A DNA stretch of 57,872 bases from Gemmatimonadota bacterium (GTDB taxonomy: Bacteria > Gemmatimonadota > Gemmatimonadetes > Gemmatimonadales > GWC2-71-9): NCBI GenBank assembly GCA_022566515.1, contig JADFIT010000005.1, forward strand, positions 1 to 57,872, in the 5' to 3' direction. This document shows positions 25,449 through 34,995 of the stretch, piece after piece. How positions within the stretch are numbered: the stretch's first letter is position 1; each line of letters opens with the position of its first letter. The position numbers and the translations under genes are program-made. Under the pieces are notes generated by a model. That model did not search any database. It was not told the DNA's origin and worked only from the letters and a program-made list of their open reading frames with translations.

Positions 25449-27995
25449 ATGTCCCGTTCTCTGATCATTGGTCTGCTTGTAGCCGTGTCGTCGTCTTCTC
25501 TCGTCGCTCAAGAGGGTGGCCTGGAGCGGGCATTCGAGCGAGGCCGAGAAATGTGGGATCACGGCAACTATAGGGCGGCGTTGGAGACGTATCTCGAGCT
25601 TCTTAGGGGAAACGAGGCGGACCGGTTTCTGAAGCGGATTGCGCTGGCAACGGGCGAGTTGTATGAGGTCGAGGAGGTGGCGATCGATGGGCACGCGGTG
25701 CGCTTCAGTTCTGGTGGACGCCTCGCCGCATTTGAGACCGGCTCCGGGGGTTCGACTCGAACACACATAATCTCCATAGGAACAGCGGTGCAACAGATCG
25801 CCGAGTTTCCCGGACGAGGCTTCGTGTTTTCACCAAGCGGTGACCGCGGCGCGTACCTGACACTAGAGGAGAGCGAGGAATTGCTTCAGGTGCGGGCGGA
25901 AGTCGATCGGCTGATAGCGCAAAGGAATCGCCGGCAAGCGTTTCAACTACGACGAAGAGCGGCACTGATCGAGGCGCAGTTGGCTCAGGTCATGGTACGA
26001 GACCTGAGAACGCAATCCGAGAGTCCCCTGTCGTTGGACGGTATGCTCAAGTTGGAGATGTCCTTTAGCGACGATGGGAATACGCTCTACTTGATCGCTG
26101 GAGTCCAGGCCGGCAGCGACCCCGATGATGCCCCATTGGTTGACGTGTTCGGTTTGCCCGAACTTGCGGGTCCGCCCGTTCGGTTGACTTCGGACGGCCG
26201 TGCCAAGAGCGGGCTCGTGGCGTTGCCGGGAAACCGCTTCCTGATGTTCACGGTCGGCAACGCTCGAGTGGTGGTGTACGACCTGCTCTCCGGCGAGAGC
26301 CGGACGTTCGACGGCCATTCGCCGGCGTACGCCGCCGACGCATTGGCGATAGCCTTCCTTTCGGAGGACGGCGATTACACGACAGTGAATGTTGTAACAC
26401 CGGCCACGGGGAGCGCGCCTACGGTAGTGATGCGCAGTGATCGTCCGCTGCGGGCGCCTGCTATGTCACCCGATGGTAATTGGGTCACCGTTCAAGTAAT
26501 GCCCGACCATGATTGGGAAATCGCGGTTGTCCGGGCCGACGGCACGGGAGAGCGACTCGTCTCTTCGGAGATTCAGCACGACAGGTTTCCGCGCTTCTTG
26601 AGCAATGACCTGATATTGGCCCCTAAGGGCGAAGGCCGCCACCAGCGATCGTATCTGTACGACATCGGCACGTCGGAAACGATCAAGCTGTTCCACAACA
26701 ACACGGTTCGCACAATCGCCCCGGAATACGAATGGGCCGCAAGCCCGGACGCCACAAAGGTGCTGATCGTGTCCGAGCGGGACGGTGACACCATATCGCC
26801 GGAACGCGGCGTTTACCTCGTTCATCTGGACCGCACAGTCAGCCGGCAGGCCCTTGTGAAACGGCTCGAGGAGAGCCTCGCGGCTGAGCGAGACTTGCGG
26901 GCCCGAGGCGAGGCGATGTTTGCGCCGGTGCGGAGCGAGATCAGTGGGCTGACCGAATCGGTATCGGCCGAAAAACTCTACTCCTACCAAGCGGCCCTGT
27001 TCGATTTTGGCTCGAAGTTCATCACCCAGCCGGGCAATGCGCGTGCTGCGGAATACATCTTCAACATGCTCGAGAGTTTCGGCTACGAGCCTGAGTACCA
27101 GTGGTTCGAGCCGCGCCCCGGCGTCCGGAGTGCGAATGTGATCGTCACGTTGCTGGGAACCGAGCATCAAGAGCTCATCTACGTGGTGAGCAGTCACTTT
27201 GACAGTGTGGAGCGTGGTCCGGGAGCCGACGACAACACGTCCGGAACGGCGGTGCTCTTGGAGACGGCGCGGGTCCTCGCCGATCATCCGATGGCTGCCA
27301 CCGTCAAGTTCGCCTTCTTCACAGGAGAGGAGGCGGGCCTGTTGGGAAGCCGGGAGTTTGTGCGGCGCGCGGTGCGTGCCGGCGACCGAATCGTTGGCGC
27401 GCTGAACAACGACATGCTCGGGTGGGCGAATAGCCACCGTCTCGACAACACGATCAGGTATTCCAACGCAGGCATCCGAGACGTGCAGCACGCAGCAGCC
27501 TTTCTGTTTTCGCACCTGATCACATACGACGCGAAGTATTACAAGTCCACGGATGCCCACGCCTATTATGAGGAATACGGAGACATCGTCGGTGGGATCG
27601 GCTCATACCCGGTGTTGGGGAACCCTCATTACCACCAGGTCACCGATGAACTGGAGACGATCAATCAGGACCTCGTAACAGAGACCGCCAAGACCAACAT
27701 TGCGTCCATTGCACTGCTGGCTTCGAGTCCCTCGCGCTTGACGGGACTCGAGGCCCAGCGCGGCGCCGGTGGGACCGTCGCCGTCCGGTGGTCCCTCAGT
27801 CCGGAGGTGGGGATAGAGTCGTATGTAGTTACTTACGGCCCCCATCATGACCCGACCCGGTATACGATGGAGGTGAAGCAACCTCGCGCGACGATCAGCC
27901 TCACGGCCGAAACAGCTGTGGTGGCGGTCAAGGCGATGAATGCCCGCGGACTCTCCAGTTGGGATTGGGCGCGGACGATCGTCGTGGGCCGGTGA
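25449..27995 (+). CDS. Secreted M28 aminopeptidase with N-terminal beta-propeller and C-terminal fibronectin III-like domain
   Basis: 848 residues from the ATG at 25449 (AAGGGG six bases upstream). A signal peptide (about 1-20, ending LVAQ) is followed by a short TPR-like helix pair (22-45). Then comes a TolB/WD-like propeller, with SPSGDRGAYLT and SPDGNWVTVQV repeats, to about residue 470. The peptidase has zinc ligands in SSHFDSVERG (His near 582), GADDNTSGTA (Asp near 595), TGEEAGLLGS (Glu pair near 626), NNDMLGW (Asp near 654) and a late His in HYHQVTDE. A fibronectin III-like domain (about 762-848) ends the protein. It probably trims peptides in the periplasm or outside the cell. Confidence 0.87.
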   Translation: MSRSLIIGLLVAVSSSSLVAQEGGLERAFERGREMWDHGNYRAALETYLELLRGNEADRFLKRIALATGELYEVEEVAIDGHAVRFSSGGRLAAFETGSGGSTRTHIISIGTAVQQIAEFPGRGFVFSPSGDRGAYLTLEESEELLQVRAEVDRLIAQRNRRQAFQLRRRAALIEAQLAQVMVRDLRTQSESPLSLDGMLKLEMSFSDDGNTLYLIAGVQAGSDPDDAPLVDVFGLPELAGPPVRLTSDGRAKSGLVALPGNRFLMFTVGNARVVVYDLLSGESRTFDGHSPAYAADALAIAFLSEDGDYTTVNVVTPATGSAPTVVMRSDRPLRAPAMSPDGNWVTVQVMPDHDWEIAVVRADGTGERLVSSEIQHDRFPRFLSNDLILAPKGEGRHQRSYLYDIGTSETIKLFHNNTVRTIAPEYEWAASPDATKVLIVSERDGDTISPERGVYLVHLDRTVSRQALVKRLEESLAAERDLRARGEAMFAPVRSEISGLTESVSAEKLYSYQAALFDFGSKFITQPGNARAAEYIFNMLESFGYEPEYQWFEPRPGVRSANVIVTLLGTEHQELIYVVSSHFDSVERGPGADDNTSGTAVLLETARVLADHPMAATVKFAFFTGEEAGLLGSREFVRRAVRAGDRIVGALNNDMLGWANSHRLDNTIRYSNAGIRDVQHAAAFLFSHLITYDAKYYKSTDAHAYYEEYGDIVGGIGSYPVLGNPHYHQVTDELETINQDLVTETAKTNIASIALLASSPSRLTGLEAQRGAGGTVAVRWSLSPEVGIESYVVTYGPHHDPTRYTMEVKQPRATISLTAETAVVAVKAMNARGLSSWDWARTIVVGR

Positions 27996-28009
27996 CCCAC
28001 TCGAGACGA

Positions 28010-28897
28010 CTATTTGTCGGTCAGGTAGGCCAGTCTCGAGGCGAGGTCGAACTGGTTGATGGCCTTCAGCTCCGGGGAAAGCGATTCGAGTAACTGTGAG
28101 AGCGCGGCCGTCGCGAAGGAGAAGCCCTTCCGTTCGCCCGAAATGGGGGTTCGCTTGCTCACCATCGCTCTCGAGCGGGGTTGCATACCCACCAGCCGCC
28201 GGTCCACACGAGCCTCCGAGAACTTATCCTCAAATTCGGCGACGAACATCACCATGTTGTCGCCCGCCCGCGGTAGCTTCAAATCCCCCAAACCTGAGAA
28301 GTCCACCTGATCTTGCACCAGGGACACCCGCCGAGGGCGGGCACTGGGAGATTCTCCAGGAACATATATGTCGAAGAAGGGACTCTCGGCGCTCTCGGCC
28401 TCCCCGCCGGACAAGCTGGCCCTGGGGCCGGCCCCAAACCCCATCAGGCTGTCACGCGCCATGAACACGCCGCTGCGGCGCTGGCGCAAACCCTCCGTCA
28501 ACGGGTTCGCGGAGACACCGCTGGATTCTCCCGCAGCCGCGCGCGGCTGGCAGAATACTGCAATAAGCTTCTCGTCATGTGAGAGGTCGACCTGAGAATC
28601 CTCGAGATTCAGCGTCAGACCCGCGTCTGTAAACGCAAAAGACTTAACCATGGTCTGTTGGGGAATCTCGGCCAGGTCCTGCCCTGGCACCGAGACGATA
28701 TTCAAGCCTGCAGTGCGGAGGATATCCGCCGTAGGACCCACGTTGGCCCCCTCACCGTCCGTGAGCCAGACCTCCGGAATGGGGTAGTTGGCTTTCATCC
28801 TCACTTCGGCCGGGGAGAGTCCGAAACAGGGCGCTGCGAGGGCCGGGTCGATATCCTCGTGCGGTGGGTTCGATACTATGAGTGTTGGATTCTCCAT
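28010..28897 (-). CDS. Hypothetical protein, family not recognised
   Basis: 295 residues if it starts at the ATG at 28897, where a compact fold seems to begin (MENPTLIVSNPPHEDID). A second candidate start at 29029 has an AAGG ribosome site and would add 44 low-complexity residues. The protein opens with alternating strands and helices (VWLTDGEGANVGPTADIL and GLNIVSVPGQDLAEIP), then FCQPRAAAGESSG, and ends with a helical MVMFVAEFEDKFSEARVDR region. No signal peptide, membrane helix or known catalytic motif is seen. It is divergent from the pilin-like operon and convergent with the M28 gene. Confidence 0.65.
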   Translation of the reverse strand: MENPTLIVSNPPHEDIDPALAAPCFGLSPAEVRMKANYPIPEVWLTDGEGANVGPTADILRTAGLNIVSVPGQDLAEIPQQTMVKSFAFTDAGLTLNLEDSQVDLSHDEKLIAVFCQPRAAAGESSGVSANPLTEGLRQRRSGVFMARDSLMGFGAGPRASLSGGEAESAESPFFDIYVPGESPSARPRRVSLVQDQVDFSGLGDLKLPRAGDNMVMFVAEFEDKFSEARVDRRLVGMQPRSRAMVSKRTPISGERKGFSFATAALSQLLESLSPELKAINQFDLASRLAYLTDK

Positions 28898-29108
28898 CTG
28901 ACAGGCCAAGCTATGGTGCTCCACGAGATCTGTCCATGTCTCCTGACCCGCACGCGTAGTTGCTGGCGTGAGTGTGACGGCCGACACCGTGGAATGGGGC
29001 CCGCTGTCACAGTTTCTGACGGTCGTCATGTCTACCTTGCTGTTGTACATTGAGGCGCGCCATGTCACCTGACGGCTTGGCGCGCGCGTCTTTTTGGTGG
29101 GAGGAAGC

Positions 29109-29549
29109 TTGAATCGCGGATTCACGCTCCTTGAGATCCTCACCGCCCTGGTTATCGCGGGCGTCGTCATGGCTTTTGCCGCCCCCAGGTTTCGGGAAGT
29201 GATGACCCATGAGAATGTCCGGCAGGCGAGGGCGAACGTAACGGTGCGCCTGGCCGGCGCCCGTTCCATAGCGGTCCAGCGTGGCTGCGAAGCTGTGTTG
29301 CATTTCGATCAGGCGTCGTCGCGTGTGTGGGTCACAACGTGCAGTCCAGGGGGCGGTGACAAAGACACTTTGGGCATGATAGAAAACCTGTCTAGCAAGT
29401 TCGGCGTGGTGTTTCTATCTACTGGCGACTCGATCTTGTTCACGCCCCTGGGAATCGCCTTCAGCGCTTCGTGGATCACGCTGACCTTCTCCAAAGACGG
29501 ATACGACGCCATCCTGGAGATTTCGCCTGTGGGGAGGGCGCAATGGTGA
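29109..29549 (+). CDS. GspH/FimT-type minor pseudopilin
   Basis: 146 residues. The TTG at 29109 is preceded by GGGAGGAAGC, a near-perfect ribosome site, and gives a short basic leader ending in Gly before FTLLEILTALVIAGVVMAF. That is a class III signal cleaved by prepilin peptidase, with Glu at +5. The globular part has a Cys pair (GCEAVLHF and TTCSPGG) and a C-terminal SWITLTFSKDGYDA strand as in GspH/FimT/FimU proteins. First gene of a four-gene overlapping set for a type IV pilus or type II secretion tip. Confidence 0.84.
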   Translation: MNRGFTLLEILTALVIAGVVMAFAAPRFREVMTHENVRQARANVTVRLAGARSIAVQRGCEAVLHFDQASSRVWVTTCSPGGGDKDTLGMIENLSSKFGVVFLSTGDSILFTPLGIAFSASWITLTFSKDGYDAILEISPVGRAQW

Positions 29550-29905
29550 GCGGTGAGCGAGGCTTCACCCTCATCGAGCTCACTGTGGCGGTGACCATTT
29601 TCACCGTGGGAGTCCTGGGGATGCTGAAAGTCACCGCGGGCATCTCGCGGCTGTTGGGCATGAGCCGCCGGGTGGCGACGGCGAGCTTCTACGCTCAGGA
29701 ACGCTTGGAGACGCTCCGCGCCACCAGCTGTGTTGCCCTGGCATCGGGCTCGGAGACGCGCGGCGGAATTTACGCTGTGGTGTGGTGGGTGGTGCCGATC
29801 TTGGGTGGAAACGCGCGCCGAGTCCAAATCATCGTAACCTATCCTTCCCGCCCCGACGCTATCCGCGTTGACACGCTGGGGACGTCCGTGTCATGCGTCC
29901 TTTGA
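29543..29905 (+). CDS. PilV/GspI-type minor pilin
   Basis: 120 residues. The ATG at 29543 follows GGGGAGGG and overlaps the previous stop by seven bases. The leader ends in Gly before FTLIELTVAVTIFTVGVLGM, again with Glu at +5. The short globular domain has two cysteines (TSCVALASG and VSCVL). Size and position second in the operon match PilV or GspI. Substrate of the prepilin peptidase; not encoded here. Confidence 0.82.
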   Translation: MVSGERGFTLIELTVAVTIFTVGVLGMLKVTAGISRLLGMSRRVATASFYAQERLETLRATSCVALASGSETRGGIYAVVWWVVPILGGNARRVQIIVTYPSRPDAIRVDTLGTSVSCVL

Positions 29906-30759
29906 GAAACCGCGGTTTCACCCTGGTAGAAATGGTGGTCGTGCTGGGGCTGATGGGCATCGTCATGGGGGCGCTCTACCAATCGATCGTCGCCACCCAG
30001 CGCACGACCAGTGCCCAGTTCCAGCGCATAGACGTGCAACAGACCACTAGAGCGGCCGTCATGTACGTGAGCAACATGTTGCGCGAACTCGATGCCGCAG
30101 ATGGCGACATACTGGTCTCGCAGGCGACCTCCCTGCGGTTCCGGGCGATGCGGTGGACTGGAGTGCTGTGCACTGTGCCCTTCGAGGCTGCAGGTCAGGT
30201 GCAATTTACCGTTCGCAGCCAGCTCCTCTTTGGGATTCGCGCCCCGGATGTAGCACTCGATTCCATTCTGTTGTGGCGAGAAGGCGATCCGTCGATCCGA
30301 ACCGACGACCTCTGGTTGTATGGCGGACTTCACTCGTCGTCGGTCGGAGTGTGTCCCGATGACGGCAGTGCCGGCACTACTCTTCGCGTTGTCATCAGCG
30401 CCGGCTCGGGAGGCAACGCGGCGGCTGGTGCAGGAATGACACTGGGGGCTCCGGTGCGAGGGTTTCAAATCGAGGAGATCTCGCTGTATCCGCAAGGGGC
30501 CGAGTATTGGCTGGGACGCCGCACCGCGAACCGTGGGGGTGTGTGGGAGGTCGTCCGGCCGCTGGTCGGTCCACTCATGAACAACGGCCTGGCTTTTTCC
30601 TACTTCGATATCAACGGCGCGCCTCCCGCGCTCACCACTCAGATAGTTTCCATCGGCGTGACGGTGCGTGGCCGGTCTGCCCGTCGGGTGAGCGGGAGGG
30701 GTTTTTTGCAGGATTCCATCGTCACTCGCGTGACGCTGCGCAACAATGCACGCTTCTAA
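29893..30759 (+). CDS. PilW/GspJ-type minor pilin
   Basis: 288 residues; the start overlaps the previous gene by 13 bases. The N-terminus, leader RNRG before FTLVEMVVVLGLMGIVMGALY, is a prepilin signal with Glu at +5. The long helix (QFQRIDVQQTTRAAVMYVSNML) and larger beta-rich C-terminal domain match PilW or GspJ. Cysteines at VLCTVPF and GVCPDDG may form a disulfide. Third in the pilin-like operon. Confidence 0.82.
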   Translation: MRPLRNRGFTLVEMVVVLGLMGIVMGALYQSIVATQRTTSAQFQRIDVQQTTRAAVMYVSNMLRELDAADGDILVSQATSLRFRAMRWTGVLCTVPFEAAGQVQFTVRSQLLFGIRAPDVALDSILLWREGDPSIRTDDLWLYGGLHSSSVGVCPDDGSAGTTLRVVISAGSGGNAAAGAGMTLGAPVRGFQIEEISLYPQGAEYWLGRRTANRGGVWEVVRPLVGPLMNNGLAFSYFDINGAPPALTTQIVSIGVTVRGRSARRVSGRGFLQDSIVTRVTLRNNARF

Positions 30760-30778
30760 CCGCGGAGGTTTAGCGACA

Positions 30779-31912
30779 ATGACCAAACATATAGACAACG
30801 AGAGAGGGCTTGCGCTGTTGGTGTCGATCTTGGCCATCATCGTGGTGGGTGGCCTGTTGGTAGGCACCGTCACCGCCGCAAGATTGGAGAACAGGCAGGC
30901 TCACAACACCGGGGAAATGGTGCAAGCCTTCGCTGTCACCGAACTGGGACTCGCCGAGACGATGGCGAATTGGTATGGCGGGGACTGGAACTTCATGGAT
31001 GTCATGGAGGAGCTTCCGATATCGGGAAGCGCTCCCGAGGGCGCGGGCAGCTACTCCGGCAACGTCCGGCGCCTGAGCCAGGAGCTGTTTTTTGTCGACG
31101 TGACCGGGGTCAGCTCCCGTGGTGGGGCGCGCCAGCGGCTTGGTACCTTCGTCAAGCTGCAACCCTTGAACGTCGAGATCGAGGCCTCCCTTACCACTCG
31201 CGGCCCTATTCGACGGAACGGCAACGGGGCGATAAGCGGGATGGATGAGCCACCGGCGGGGTGGGGCGCGTGCACCGCCACGGTAAACAAAGCCGGATTA
31301 CGTGTACCGGACCTCGATCTGGTCGACGATGGTGGCTGTCCATCGTGCATCGAGGGGAATCCGCCGATCCAGGAAGATCCGTCCATTGACGACGACACAT
31401 TCCTCAGCTTTGGTGATCTCGACTGGGCCAGTCTCACGTCCATGGCAACGAAGACGGGCTTCACCCTCAACAACCCGCATGTCGAGCCGTCGTTCAACGG
31501 GGACGGTTCCTGCAACACCGGAGATGTGGAGAACTGGGGTGATCCGCTGAACCCCGGTTCCACCTGCGCCGGCTATTTCCCGATCATCTACGCACCGGGG
31601 GACCTGAATCTCAATTTCGGAGTGGGGCAAGGGATTCTCTTGGTGGAAGGGGACCTCAACGTCCAAAGCCAGTTTGAGTTCTACGGCATCGTAATCGTGC
31701 GGGGCAGGCTGAAGACGCAAGGCGGCGGTGGCGGCGCCATCCACTTCCGCGGCGCCGTGATGGCTGCCAACGTGGAACTGGAAGACAACCAGATCGCCGG
31801 GAATGCCCAGATTCAATACTCGAGTTGCGCGGTGGAACGCGCCGAAACGTCTGCGGGACTCGGAGCGCAACTCCGGTCGCGGGGATGGTTGCAGCTGTTC
31901 TCGACTTCCTAA
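30779..31912 (+). CDS. PilX-like pilus assembly protein
   Basis: 377 residues from the ATG at 30779 with GGAGG ten bases upstream; the open frame from 30746 overlaps the previous gene. The N-terminus ERGLALLVSILAIIVVGGLLVG has the PilX pattern: a hydrophobic anchor after ERG without the Phe-Thr-Leu signature or Glu at +5. The rest is Gly- and Asp-rich, with cysteines (CPSCIEG, CNTGDV, CAGYFP) and a repetitive beta stretch (DLNLNFGVGQGILLVEGDL, then LNVQSQFEFYGIVIVRGRL) that suggests a small beta-helix. Last gene of the operon; a strong hairpin follows. Confidence 0.78.
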   Translation: MTKHIDNERGLALLVSILAIIVVGGLLVGTVTAARLENRQAHNTGEMVQAFAVTELGLAETMANWYGGDWNFMDVMEELPISGSAPEGAGSYSGNVRRLSQELFFVDVTGVSSRGGARQRLGTFVKLQPLNVEIEASLTTRGPIRRNGNGAISGMDEPPAGWGACTATVNKAGLRVPDLDLVDDGGCPSCIEGNPPIQEDPSIDDDTFLSFGDLDWASLTSMATKTGFTLNNPHVEPSFNGDGSCNTGDVENWGDPLNPGSTCAGYFPIIYAPGDLNLNFGVGQGILLVEGDLNVQSQFEFYGIVIVRGRLKTQGGGGGAIHFRGAVMAANVELEDNQIAGNAQIQYSSCAVERAETSAGLGAQLRSRGWLQLFSTS

Positions 31913-31939
31913 ACAATCGGGCCTGATCGGAACCAGGGT

Positions 31940-31969
31940 GCCGGCCGCCGTTCTCCAACGGCGGCCGGC
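31940..31969 (+). terminator. Strong hairpin after the pilin operon
   Basis: GCCGGCCGCCGTT (31940-31952) and AACGGCGGCCGGC (31957-31969) form a perfect 13-bp stem with loop CTCC, 28 bases after the PilX-like stop. No T tract follows directly, so it may act with Rho or protect the 3' end of the message. Confidence 0.62.
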
Positions 31970-32144
31970 CCGTTCCCAGCCCCTCCCAACCCTGTTGTTT
32001 ACCCATAGAACCCGGAGGAGGGCGGACTACCCAGAGTCATGATCCTCAGATCCGGTAGCGGTGGGCCGGCGTTGACGCTATGGTAGAGCGTTAGCGCAGT
32101 CGGCCGCGGGCTGCCCTTCGATCTATTCCCGTGAGGTAGGTTTT

Positions 32145-34916
32145 ATGAAGGTTTCTTCGCGAACCGTATTGGCGCTGCTGAGCGCCTCCGTCGCAATCTC
32201 ACTCGTAGCGGCGCCGATCCAGGCCCAGCGAATCACGACTCCCAGGCAACAACTCGGCTTCAACATCGGAGATGACTATCACCTGGCGACCTACACGCAG
32301 CTCGCAGAGTATTGGAGAAAGCTTGCGCAAGAGTCGCCCCGGATGGTGCTGGAGGAGATCGGTCGTACCGCCGAAGGGCGGCCGCAGCTCATGGCGATCA
32401 TTACGTCCCCCGAGAACCACGCCAATCTCGGACGCTACCAAGACATCGCCAGAAGGCTTGCGCTGGCCGAAAGCACCTCAGAGGAGGAGGCCCGGGCGCT
32501 GGCGCGGGAAGGGAAGGCGGTGGTTTGGATCGACGGCGGGTTGCACGCGACGGAGGTTCTGGGCGCGCATCAGCTCATGGAGTGGGTGTACCAGATGGTC
32601 AGCCAGAGTGACGCGGAGACTCTGCGGTTTCTCGACGATGTCGTTCTCCTCGCCGTGCACGCCAATCCGGACGGCATGGAGTTGGTGTCGAACTGGTACA
32701 TGCGCAACCCCGTTCCGGAAGAGAGGTCTACCTCGGGCATCCCTCGCCTCTATCAGAAGTATGTAGGCCACGACAACAATCGGGATTTTTACATGTCGAC
32801 CCAGCCCGAGACGGAGAATATGAACCGGGTGGCATACAGGGAGTGGTTCCCGCAGATCGTATACAACCACCATCAGACGGGACCCGCGGGGACGGTCATG
32901 TTCGCACCGCCGTTTCGGGATCCGTTCAATTACAACTACGACCCGCTGATCCCGTTGGGGATCGAAATGGTGGGCGCGGCGATGCACAGCCGGTTCATAG
33001 CCGAGGGAAAACCAGGCACCACCATGCGCTCGGGGGCGAGTTACTCCACGTGGTGGAACGGCGGCCTCAGAACGACGCCGTACTTCCACAACATGATCGG
33101 GCTGCTCACAGAGACGATTGGCAACCCGACGCCTGTGGAGATTCCCTTTATCCTCGATAAACAACTCCCGAGGAACGATTTGGCGTATCCCATTGAGCCG
33201 CAAACGTGGCACTTCCGCCAGTCAATCGATTACTCGATGACGGCCAATCGTGCGGTGATGGACTACGCGTCTCGGTATCGGGAGACGCTGCTGTACAACA
33301 TCTATCGGATGGGGCGGAACTCGATTGAGCGGGGGAACCGCGACCACTGGACCGTCCATCCCAAAATGCTCGACGCTATCAAGGCGGCGGCACAGGGAGA
33401 GCAGCAAGACTCGCAACTTGGGGGCCGGGGAGGGAACCGCCTGCCAGTGCGGTACGTCGACATGATGCGTGACCCGGACAATCGTGACCCACGGGGGTAC
33501 ATCATGTCCTCGGTGCAGGCTGACTTTCCAACCGTCACGAAGTTCGTGAATACTCTGATCAAGAACGGTGTCACGGTGCACCGTGCGACGCGCCGGTTTG
33601 AGGTTGCGGGCAAGCAGTATCCGTCCGGATCGTACGTCGTCAAGGCCGCACAAGCCTTCCGTCCGTTTGTTCGCGACATGTTTGAACCCCAGGATCACCC
33701 CAACGACTTTGCCTACCCGGGAGGTCCGCCGATTGCACCGTACGACAACACGGGCTGGACGCTGGCGTTTCAGATGGGTGTGGAGTTCGACGGAGTGCTG
33801 GAGGGATTCGATGGCCCGTTCGAACGGATCGTGGGGCTCGCCGGCGTGAAGCCCGGTGAGGTAGCGTCGGCGAATGGAGCTGCCGGATTTCTCTTGAGTC
33901 ATCATCCCAATGACGGTTTCGTGGCGACCAACAGATTGCTCGCCGCCGGTCGTGAGGTGCATTGGCTGGCGACGCAGATCACCACCGGTGGTGAAACGTG
34001 GCCCGCGGGCACGATTTATATCCCCAACGCGTCGGGGGTAACCGACGAGCTTCGGACGTTTGCGTCGGAATTGGGCTTGAACTTCCAAGGAGTGGAAGCG
34101 GCGCCGACGCGCGAGATGCTGCGAATGCGGCAGGTGCGTGTTGGACTTTGGGATCAATACGGTGGTTCCATGCCATCAGGCTGGGCGCGATGGATCTTGG
34201 AACAGTTTGAGTTCCCGTTCGAAGTGGTCTATCCACAGGCGTTGGACGAAGAGAAGCTGCGCGATCGCTTCGACGTATTGGTGTTTCCCTCAGGTGGGAT
34301 TCCGGGAATCGGTGACGGAGGAGGTAGGAGGAGATCCCGCGGCCCCGTCGATCCATCTTCGATTCCGGCGGAATATAGGGACCGGCTCGGCCGGGTGAGC
34401 GTGGACACCACTGTGCCTCGGTTGCGGGAATTTCTGCAACAAGGCGGAACAATCGTTACGATCGGCACCTCGACGAGTCTGGGTTACCATATGGGACTGC
34501 CGGTGAGTGATCACAAGGTTGACGACAGCGGCCGGGCTCTCTCGAGAGACGTACACTACGTTCCGGGCTCCATACTGGAGATTCGCGTCGACAACACTCG
34601 TCCGGTGGCGTGGGGCATGGCCGAGAAAGTTGACGTCCACTTCAACAACAGTCCGGTATTCGATCTCGACGCCGGCGCGGCGGCCGAGGGAGTCATACGT
34701 CTCGGATGGTTTGACGACGGCAACCCGCTCAGGAGCGGGTGGGCCTGGGGTCAGGAATACCTGGAGAGCGGTGTGACGATGATAGAGGCGCAGGTCGGCA
34801 GCGGCCGCCTCTATATGTTCGGCCCGGAAATCATTAGGCGGGGACAGCCGCACGGTACCTTCAAGTTCCTGTTCAACGCCATCTATCTGGCCGGAGCCGA
34901 GCGGCCCATTTCGTAA
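32145..34916 (+). CDS. Secreted M14 zinc carboxypeptidase
   Basis: 923 residues with a signal peptide cleaved near IQAQ (residues 25-28). The M14 domain covers about 35-400. Zinc ligands are the HxxE of GGLHATEVLGA near residue 134 and the second His of IVYNHHQTGPAG near 247. HANPDGMELVSNWY and DNNRDFYM are substrate-binding elements. The C-terminal half (to 923) is a large accessory region with a VFPSGGIPGIGDGG turn and a glutamine-amidotransferase-like look, common in the long M14 proteins of this lineage. An AGG-type ribosome site precedes the ATG. It likely digests peptides outside the cytoplasm. Confidence 0.87.
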   Translation: MKVSSRTVLALLSASVAISLVAAPIQAQRITTPRQQLGFNIGDDYHLATYTQLAEYWRKLAQESPRMVLEEIGRTAEGRPQLMAIITSPENHANLGRYQDIARRLALAESTSEEEARALAREGKAVVWIDGGLHATEVLGAHQLMEWVYQMVSQSDAETLRFLDDVVLLAVHANPDGMELVSNWYMRNPVPEERSTSGIPRLYQKYVGHDNNRDFYMSTQPETENMNRVAYREWFPQIVYNHHQTGPAGTVMFAPPFRDPFNYNYDPLIPLGIEMVGAAMHSRFIAEGKPGTTMRSGASYSTWWNGGLRTTPYFHNMIGLLTETIGNPTPVEIPFILDKQLPRNDLAYPIEPQTWHFRQSIDYSMTANRAVMDYASRYRETLLYNIYRMGRNSIERGNRDHWTVHPKMLDAIKAAAQGEQQDSQLGGRGGNRLPVRYVDMMRDPDNRDPRGYIMSSVQADFPTVTKFVNTLIKNGVTVHRATRRFEVAGKQYPSGSYVVKAAQAFRPFVRDMFEPQDHPNDFAYPGGPPIAPYDNTGWTLAFQMGVEFDGVLEGFDGPFERIVGLAGVKPGEVASANGAAGFLLSHHPNDGFVATNRLLAAGREVHWLATQITTGGETWPAGTIYIPNASGVTDELRTFASELGLNFQGVEAAPTREMLRMRQVRVGLWDQYGGSMPSGWARWILEQFEFPFEVVYPQALDEEKLRDRFDVLVFPSGGIPGIGDGGGRRRSRGPVDPSSIPAEYRDRLGRVSVDTTVPRLREFLQQGGTIVTIGTSTSLGYHMGLPVSDHKVDDSGRALSRDVHYVPGSILEIRVDNTRPVAWGMAEKVDVHFNNSPVFDLDAGAAAEGVIRLGWFDDGNPLRSGWAWGQEYLESGVTMIEAQVGSGRLYMFGPEIIRRGQPHGTFKFLFNAIYLAGAERPIS

Positions 34917-34959
34917 ATTTGCGACGTTGGGCGCAGCAGGGGTGTACACCCTCTTTGTG

Positions 34960-34976
34960 CAGCCGTGCTTCGGCTG
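34960..34976. terminator. Bidirectional hairpin between convergent genes
   Basis: CAGCCG (34960-34965), loop TGCTT, CGGCTG (34971-34976) lie between the M14 stop (34916) and the esterase stop (34996). A second short palindrome with GGGTGTACACCC lies just before it at 34940-34951. Placement suits termination of both genes. Confidence 0.5.
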
Positions 34977-34995
34977 TACTTCGTTCTTGCTCGGC

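Noticed and set aside
26466-27560. A 364-codon frame antisense to the M28 peptidase
   Set aside because: Shadow of a gene with intact catalytic motifs; no start signal or family resemblance.
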